Below, in pieces: positions 50,064 through 54,996 of a stretch of 54,996 bases of DNA. Below the pieces are notes generated by a model. It made no database searches. It saw only the letters and a list, made by a program, of their open reading frames with translations, and was not told the DNA's origin. The stretch lies in assembly GCA_030447785.1 (NCBI GenBank), contig JAUJOF010000002.1:32369-87364 (forward strand), written 5' to 3'. The number at the start of each line of letters is the position of its first letter. The first letter of the stretch is position 1. The DNA comes from Solirubrobacteraceae bacterium (GTDB taxonomy: Bacteria; Actinomycetota; Thermoleophilia; Solirubrobacterales; Solirubrobacteraceae). Position numbers and translations under genes: made by a program.

Positions 50064-50708
50064 ATGGGCCGGCGGATGGACGAATGGGCCGATGAGCGGG
50101 AGCAGATGGTCGACCGGCTGCGCGCCGATGGCATCAAAGACGAACGGGTCCTGACCGCGATGAGGACGGTCCCGCGCGAGCGGTTCGTGGCCTCCGAGTG
50201 GGCTTCGGAGGCCTATGCCGAGCAGGCGCTGCCGATCGCGGCAGGACAGACGATCTCCGCCCCCAAGATCGTCGCGCTGATGGCCGCCGAGCTCGACCTC
50301 GCGGGGGGCGAGCGCGTGCTGGAGGTGGGAGCCGGCTCCGGATACGCCTCCGCGGTGCTCTCCCACCTCGCACGTGAGGTGGTGGCCGTGGAGATGCACG
50401 AGGAGCTGGCCACATCGGCCCGCGCGATACTCGACGAGCTGGGCTACGCCAACGTGGAGCTGCGCACCGGTGACGGACGCCGAGGGGCGCCCGACCGCGC
50501 ACCCTTCGAAGGGATCTCGGTGGCGGCGATGGCCGCCGGTAGCCTGCCGGAGGCCCTGGTCGAGCAGCTCGCCCCGGGCGGGACGCTCATCTGCCCGGTA
50601 AGCGATGCCGAGGGCGGCCCCGGGGACCTCGTGCGCTACCGCGACGGACAGTCGGAGACCCTCGCTGCGGTGGCGTTCGTGCCCCTGAAGCAGTCCCGCG
50701 ACGCCTGA
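50064..50708 (+). CDS. pcm: Protein-L-isoaspartate O-methyltransferase, 214 aa
   Basis: REQMVDRLRADGIKDERVLTAMRTVPRERFV at the N-terminus (given here only as family pattern), ALPIAAGQTISAPKIVALM, and motif I VLEVGAGSGYASAVLSHL identify PCMT, which methylates damaged isoaspartyl residues in proteins so they can revert. A second in-frame ATG lies at 50076. No other repair gene is adjacent. Downstream, 50709-50813 contains a 29-codon frame (from 50719) without features. Confidence 0.9.
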   Translation: MGRRMDEWADEREQMVDRLRADGIKDERVLTAMRTVPRERFVASEWASEAYAEQALPIAAGQTISAPKIVALMAAELDLAGGERVLEVGAGSGYASAVLSHLAREVVAVEMHEELATSARAILDELGYANVELRTGDGRRGAPDRAPFEGISVAAMAAGSLPEALVEQLAPGGTLICPVSDAEGGPGDLVRYRDGQSETLAAVAFVPLKQSRDA

Positions 50709-50813
50709 CCGGCGTCCATGACCGTGGAGCGGGCCGCTGACGGCAGCCCCGCCGTGGGCTGCGCGGTTGCCGTGCAGCCGTTCCTCGAGCGCGCCGTCAA
50801 GGCTTGACCGTCA

Positions 50814-53033
50814 CTACCACCACCGCAGGGTCTCCAGGACGTTGGAGAAGTCGTCGGTCCACACGCGCCCGCCGTCGCGCTGGCACTCACGCCACCCCAG
50901 CCGCGACAGCAGCCGCTGATCGCGCGTCATCACCACCCAGGTGGATGAGTCCCAGCGCCTCTGCGCCTGCGCATCGTCGGCTTGGAACTGCTCGATCGCG
51001 CAGGGGACGCGCAGGTCGCGTCCGAGGTTTGCGAGCACGGGCTCGAAGTTCACGAATCGGTTCGAGATGTTGAACAGCAGGACACCGCCCGGGCGCAGGC
51101 GGCGCATGTACAGCGACAGCGCTTCGCGGGTGAGCAGGTGGACCGGCACGGCGTCGGAGGTGAAGGCGTCGATCGTCAACAGCCCGAACTGACCGGGCGC
51201 CGCGCGCTCCAGCGACGTGCGCCCGTCGCCGAGCTCGACGTCGTACGACCCCGGGCAGTCGCGCAGGTAGGTGAACAGCCGCGGGTCGCGGGCGATCCGG
51301 GCGACGGTCGGGTCGATCTCGTAGAACGTCCACCTCTCGCCGCGTTGCGCATAGCACGCCATCCCGCCCGAGCCCAGGCCGACGATCGCGGTGCGCGCCG
51401 CGGAGCGGCCGCGCGCCGTGCCCATCGCCTCGAACAGCTGGCCGACGGGACCTGAGGGGTTGTAGTACGAAAGCGGCTCGGGCGGGCCGGGGCCGACGCG
51501 CTCGACGCCGTGGACGGTCGTGCCGGCGTAGATCGTGTGGTAGCCGGCCGACTCCTCGACGCGGTAGGTGCCGAAGTACGACCGGTCGCGCTCGAGGATG
51601 GAAAGGTCCTCACCCGTGGGGACGGCGGCGGCGAGGAGGATCGCCGCGATCGCCGCAGCGAACCGCAACGGCCGCCGCGCGAAGTTCCAGACGATGCCAA
51701 GCGCCAGGCCGAAGATGATCGAGCGGGCGGCCACCAGACCGTCGGGGTCGCTCCTCTGCACGAGCGCCAGAGCAAGAGCGACGCCGCCTCCCACCAGCAC
51801 CGGCGCGACCCAGTCGAGCACCTGCGTCGGCTTCTTGGACTGCGTGAAGAACTCGAGCACGGTCGGCCGCTCGCGCAGCGCGCCGGGATACAGGGCACAG
51901 GCAAGAGCGATCGCCAGCGGATACTCGACGAGCGACTCGAAGACGGCGGGCGCGAGCAAGGCGTTGAGCAGTCCGCCGGCCGCGCCGCCGATCGCCACCC
52001 ACAGGTAGAACTCGGTCAGGCGCGAGGCATGCGGGCGGTCGGCGGCGAGCTGGCCGTGACACACGAGCGCGACCGCGAACAGAGCCAGCACGTGCAGCGC
52101 CGCCACGAGCGCCAGCGGCCGCTGGGCGCCGGTCACCAGCACGTGGACGAGCACGATCGCGACCAACGGCATCGCCACCCGCGCGACGCGCAGCAGCGGC
52201 GAGGGATCCGGCCGCGGCGCGAACGCGACGACGAACGACAGCAGGTATGCCGTAAGCGGCAGCACCCACAGCAGCGGGACCGGCGCGATGTCGCGCGTGA
52301 GGTACGTCGTCGCGCCGAGCATCAGCGACGACGGCACGAACGCCAGCGCGACCCAGTACCAGCGCCGCCGCCAGCTGACCGACTTCTCACCCGCCGGCGG
52401 TCCCTCGACGCCCGCGCCGGTGACCGCGTCCGACGGCGCCGGGCCGGCGCGCAGGACCACGACAGCGCAGCCCGCCATGAGCAGCACGAGCAGCACGTAG
52501 CCGACCGTCCAGACCATCCCCTGCGCTTCGAGCCCGAGCAGCGGCTCGATCAGCGCGGGATATGCGATCAGTCCCGCGATCGACCCGGCGTTCGACGCTC
52601 CGTACAGGAAGTACGGGTCGGCGGCGCGGCGGTGCCCCGACGATGCCAGCCAGCGCTGCACCAGCGGCGCGCTCGACGACAGTGCGAAGAACGGCAGGCC
52701 GATCGTCACCGCCATCAGGCCGAGGTGCCACCACACCGGGTTGTCGCTCTGGGGCGGTCGCGCGGCATCGGGCACCGCCACCGGGAGCACCACCAGCGCG
52801 ATCGCCACGACGCCGATGTGCGTCAGCGCCTGTCGGCGCAGCGACACCCGCGCCGTCAGCACGTGACCGTACGCGTAGCCCACCAACAGGACCGCCTGGA
52901 AGAACAGCATCGACGCGATCCACACCTGCGGCGTCGAGCCGAGCGTCGGCAGCAGGAACTTGCCGAACATCGGCTGCAGCCAGAACAGCAGTGCCGCGCT
53001 CACGACGAGCGTCGCGGAGAAGAGTGCGATCAC
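50814..53033 (-). CDS. Fused membrane transporter-like / spermidine-synthase-like protein, 739 aa
   Basis: About a dozen hydrophobic segments fill residues 1-470 (for example FFALSSSAPLVQRWL and YGASNAGSIAGL between helices). The C-terminal ~230 residues form a soluble spermidine-synthase-like Rossmann domain: TAIVGLGSGGMACYAQ, YEIDPTVARIARD, VELGDGRTSLERA, FGLLTIDAFTSDAVPVHLLT. Fused proteins of this type are widespread and their product is unknown. The GTG start overlaps the decayed TetR frame by 4 nt (GTGA), so the two were once coupled. Confidence 0.85.
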   Translation of the reverse strand: MIALFSATLVVSAALLFWLQPMFGKFLLPTLGSTPQVWIASMLFFQAVLLVGYAYGHVLTARVSLRRQALTHIGVVAIALVVLPVAVPDAARPPQSDNPVWWHLGLMAVTIGLPFFALSSSAPLVQRWLASSGHRRAADPYFLYGASNAGSIAGLIAYPALIEPLLGLEAQGMVWTVGYVLLVLLMAGCAVVVLRAGPAPSDAVTGAGVEGPPAGEKSVSWRRRWYWVALAFVPSSLMLGATTYLTRDIAPVPLLWVLPLTAYLLSFVVAFAPRPDPSPLLRVARVAMPLVAIVLVHVLVTGAQRPLALVAALHVLALFAVALVCHGQLAADRPHASRLTEFYLWVAIGGAAGGLLNALLAPAVFESLVEYPLAIALACALYPGALRERPTVLEFFTQSKKPTQVLDWVAPVLVGGGVALALALVQRSDPDGLVAARSIIFGLALGIVWNFARRPLRFAAAIAAILLAAAVPTGEDLSILERDRSYFGTYRVEESAGYHTIYAGTTVHGVERVGPGPPEPLSYYNPSGPVGQLFEAMGTARGRSAARTAIVGLGSGGMACYAQRGERWTFYEIDPTVARIARDPRLFTYLRDCPGSYDVELGDGRTSLERAAPGQFGLLTIDAFTSDAVPVHLLTREALSLYMRRLRPGGVLLFNISNRFVNFEPVLANLGRDLRVPCAIEQFQADDAQAQRRWDSSTWVVMTRDQRLLSRLGWRECQRDGGRVWTDDFSNVLETLRWW

Positions 53034-53491
53034 GTCGCTGGTGAGGAAGCGGCGAAGTCGGCCATGACGTCAGCGAAGTCGGGCAGCTCGCCGACTGCGG
53101 CGCCGGCGGCCAGCAGGTCGTCGGTCGTGTGGCGGAAGGCGCCGACGCCGGTCGCACGCTCGCGCGGGACCTTCGGGAGGTCAGGACGCCCGCGACGGGC
53201 GCGTGCTGGGTCGCGAAGCGCTCGTGCACCTCGGCGCGGGCGGGACTCGGCCCGCGGCCCGGCGGCCACGACCTCGACCAGGAACGCGCGTGCAAACGCC
53301 GGCTTTGAGGCGAGCGTTCGCAGATACGCGCGCAGGCCGAGCCGCAGGTGCTCGATCTGGTTCGACGCTTCGCGCTGCGACTCGTAGATCCCCTCGAAGA
53401 TCATCTGCACGCCCGACTCCCAGGCGGCCACGAAGCACTCCCCCTGGCGTAGCCCCTTCGCGGCGACGGCGGTCGGGGTCGCCTTGAGCAT
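53030..53491 (-). pseudogene. Decayed TetR-family regulator (HTH missing, two frameshifts)
   Basis: The frame from 53491 reads KGLRQGECFVAAWESGVQM and LRLGLRAYLRTLASKPAFAR, TetR ligand-domain-like. It then goes out of frame: the expected AEVHERFATQHA-VAGVL lies in another frame around 53180-53235, after which PRERATGVGAFRHTTDDLLAAG returns to the first frame down to the stop. Two compensating indels are therefore likely. No DNA-binding helix-turn-helix is found upstream, so it is 5-prime truncated too. Its end overlaps the start of the fused transporter/synthase gene. Confidence 0.7.
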
Positions 53492-53579
53492 CCGCGCCCG
53501 CTGACGGACAGCGTGCCGGCGCGGTCGTCGACCTCGGAACAGCTGGCAAACCGAACGGCCAAGCATTCTGGGGATCACG

Positions 53580-54215
53580 CTACGACGTGGGGCGGCGCGT
53601 TCCAACGAGTCGAGCGCCCGTCGCGGGCAGTTTTCCTGTCGCGATGAGGTGCTCTTCGTCGTCACGCAGTCCGGGCCCGAGGTTCCAGCGGTGCAGGTAG
53701 GGGCCGGGCACCGGCTCGCCCAGCGTGAAGTGGGGCAGCAGGGTCTCGCGGACCAAGCCCAGCGGGTGGATGTGCTCGCGCATGAACATGACCAGGCTCT
53801 GCGCGTCGTGCTGCTCGACGGCGCCGGCCGCACGCCGTTGGCCGAGCCACCACTCGGCGGCGCGTTCGTCGAACCGCGTGACGTCGAACTCATCGATCAC
53901 CAGCAACCCGTCTGGGCGTATCAACGTCGCCAGGTGCGCGCAGGACGCATCGAGCGGCTCGACGTGGTGCAGAGAAACGACGGCGAGGGCGGCGTCAAAC
54001 GTCCCGGAGACCTCGAGCAGCTCAACGCGCTCGACGCCGCTGCCATCCTCCGCCGCGGGGTCGATCGCTCGGACTTCATAGCCAGCACTGCGCAGCTCGC
54101 CGGCGAGCTCGCCACGACCCGCGCCGACCTCGAGCACGTGGGCCGGCGGCGCCGGCAGGCCGCCGCGAACGAAGGCCAGAACGTCTGCGGTGAGCACCTC
54201 ACCATTCTCGGGCAT
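53580..54215 (-). CDS. Class I SAM-dependent methyltransferase, 211 aa
   Basis: Motif I HVLEVGAGRGELAGELRSAG, acidic loop RAIDPAAE, LAVVSLHHVEPLDASCAHLA and RPDGLLVIDEFD (residues ~105-118) are typical. A longer upstream frame exists, but ATG 54215 just before the fold is the sensible start. The substrate is unknown. It lies between the TetR relic and the gene-poor stretch. Confidence 0.8.
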   Translation of the reverse strand: MPENGEVLTADVLAFVRGGLPAPPAHVLEVGAGRGELAGELRSAGYEVRAIDPAAEDGSGVERVELLEVSGTFDAALAVVSLHHVEPLDASCAHLATLIRPDGLLVIDEFDVTRFDERAAEWWLGQRRAAGAVEQHDAQSLVMFMREHIHPLGLVRETLLPHFTLGEPVPGPYLHRWNLGPGLRDDEEHLIATGKLPATGARLVGTRRPTS

Positions 54216-54826
54216 GGGGATCCGCCAATGCGTTGCTCGTTCAACAGCGGCTCGGGAAACGGTCGGTGGCTTCGGTCCGCGTCGTGCTGCCTTCACGCAA
54301 GGCTGTCGGGAAATGGTCCGAGAGCGTTGTTGTGGAGACGCTGCGCGGGCGTGAGGACGACGGTCGCGCCGGGCCGCCTGGTCGGCGCTCGCCGGCCTGC
54401 TCCGCGGGGCGCCGCGCACGAAAACCCTACGTCGTTTCGCAGCCCTTGCTTCGCAAGCTCGGTCGCGGGCGGAGAGCTGGAGCGCGAGGTCGAGCACAGC
54501 GTCCTCGCACCCACCCTGCCGGCCGGCGCGGTCGCTGGCGACGGGCGACGGCGTGAGCCCTCAGCGGCTGCGTTCTCCTGGCGGGAACTTCGCTGCCGGC
54601 CCTCACTGGCTGACCGTGGGCGCCGAGGGCGGCCGCGGCACCACGACGGCGTCGCTCGCCGGCCGTCTGCTCCGAGCTGCGACAGCCCGGTGCCCGAGCT
54701 GGTGAGCTACGCGTCCGCCGTGAACGTCCCGAACGCGTTGGCGCCTGAGCCGGGGCTTCGAGCTGTTGCCCGATCCGCGCTTCGCCGCGCCGGTCGTTGA
54801 GCGCGGCGCGCGGGTATCCTTGCCGC
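54216..54826. other. 611-bp region with no recognised gene
   Basis: Several open frames cover it on both strands but none shows a known motif, a ribosome site or balanced composition; most are rich in Arg/Ala/Pro as expected from random GC-rich frames. It may hold remnants of a lost gene together with the promoter of the downstream zinc-finger gene. Confidence 0.4.
54815..54820 (+). promoter_or_regulatory. Putative leaderless -10 of the zinc-finger gene
   Basis: TATCCT, 6 nt before the ATG at 54827, without a Shine-Dalgarno sequence; same hexamer as before thrS. Confidence 0.45.
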
Positions 54827-54996
54827 ATGGCGACCGTCTGCCCCCGCGACGCCACAGAGATGGTCGAGGTGGAGCGCAGCGGCGTGCGCATCGACGCGTG
54901 CCCCACGTGCCGTGGCGTCTTTCTCGACCGCGGCGAGCTCGATCGGGTGCTGGAACACGAGCGGCGCGGCGTCGAGGAGGTCGACCGCGACGACGA
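54827..54996 (+). CDS. TFIIB-type zinc-finger protein (partial, cut by window end)
   Basis: Fifty-six codons are visible: MATVCPRDATEMVEVE, then IDACPTCRGVFLDRGELDRVL, and a charged helix. The CPRD ... CPTCRGVFLDRGEL pattern is the zf-TFIIB family, small proteins with a zinc ribbon of unknown function, found across bacteria. The rest is outside the window, so length and any C-terminal domain cannot be judged. Confidence 0.8.
   Translation, partial: MATVCPRDATEMVEVERSGVRIDACPTCRGVFLDRGELDRVLEHERRGVEEVDRDD

Noticed and set aside
50719..50808. A 29-codon frame downstream of pcm
   Set aside because: No ribosome site, motif or coupling beyond chance; not called as a gene.
1..54996. tRNA or rRNA genes, CRISPR arrays, insertion sequences, phage genes, integrases
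   Set aside because: I looked for them on both strands and found no supporting sequence; the repeats seen are short and local.

Overview
The window is very GC-rich, densely packed bacterial chromosome. It codes with strong G/C third-position bias, uses many GTG starts and has many 1-4 nt gene overlaps. Core genes (argG, argCJBD, pheST, infC-rpmI-rplT, thrS, an Rpf-type protein, an Nfo-like nuclease, DnaE1) together with several small proteins of actinobacterial type suggest an Actinomycetota member, most likely Thermoleophilia/Solirubrobacterales. That placement is inference from gene content and composition. No rRNA, tRNA, CRISPR array, insertion sequence or prophage was seen.

Layout. 1-600 (minus): the end of a toxin-antitoxin-like pair (DUF5615/PIN-like toxin, cut by the window edge). 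804-9382 (plus): a tightly overlapping cluster of three glycosyltransferases, an ABC exporter, two APH-fold kinases (the second broken by a frameshift) and a VanZ-like protein, probably making and exporting an uncharacterised glycan or glycolipid. 9492-15086: small stress/secreted proteins, a histidine phosphatase and a TAT-exported PhoD phosphatase with a secreted partner. 15317-18270 (minus): Rrf2 regulator, HDOD-LuxR fusion regulator and gltX. 18334-25654: endonuclease IV (plus), then dnaE, a large coiled-coil/SCP2-like protein and a 52-residue membrane protein (all minus). 25664-27958: argG and a CobW-type GTPase fired from overlapping divergent promoters. 28049-29872: a membrane protein with an internal repeat.

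29922-38398 (minus) is one unbroken overlapping operon, trmH-pheS-pheT-argC-argJ-argB-argD, coupling phenylalanyl-tRNA charging to arginine synthesis. It lies directly behind a rho-independent terminator that ends rpmI-rplT. The usual infC-rpmI-rplT neighbourhood is interrupted here: 39090-41755 holds small ORFs (zinc ribbon, short conserved-looking proteins, a coiled-coil protein with a frameshifted companion) and a methyltransferase, before infC at 41937-42614. A second, related methyltransferase lies on the other side of infC.

43789-49406: a PhoX/DUF839 phosphatase with an Asn-Gly-rich tail, thrS, an Rpf-like muralytic protein and a class V aminotransferase. 49562-54996: a secreted Cys-containing protein, an L-isoaspartyl methyltransferase, a membrane-fused spermidine-synthase-like protein, a decayed TetR gene, a methyltransferase, a gene-poor 0.6 kb and the start of a TFIIB-type zinc-finger protein.

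A recurring theme is a TANNNT -10 element 6-10 nt before the start codon, mostly with no Shine-Dalgarno sequence. This suggests that leaderless transcripts are common here.
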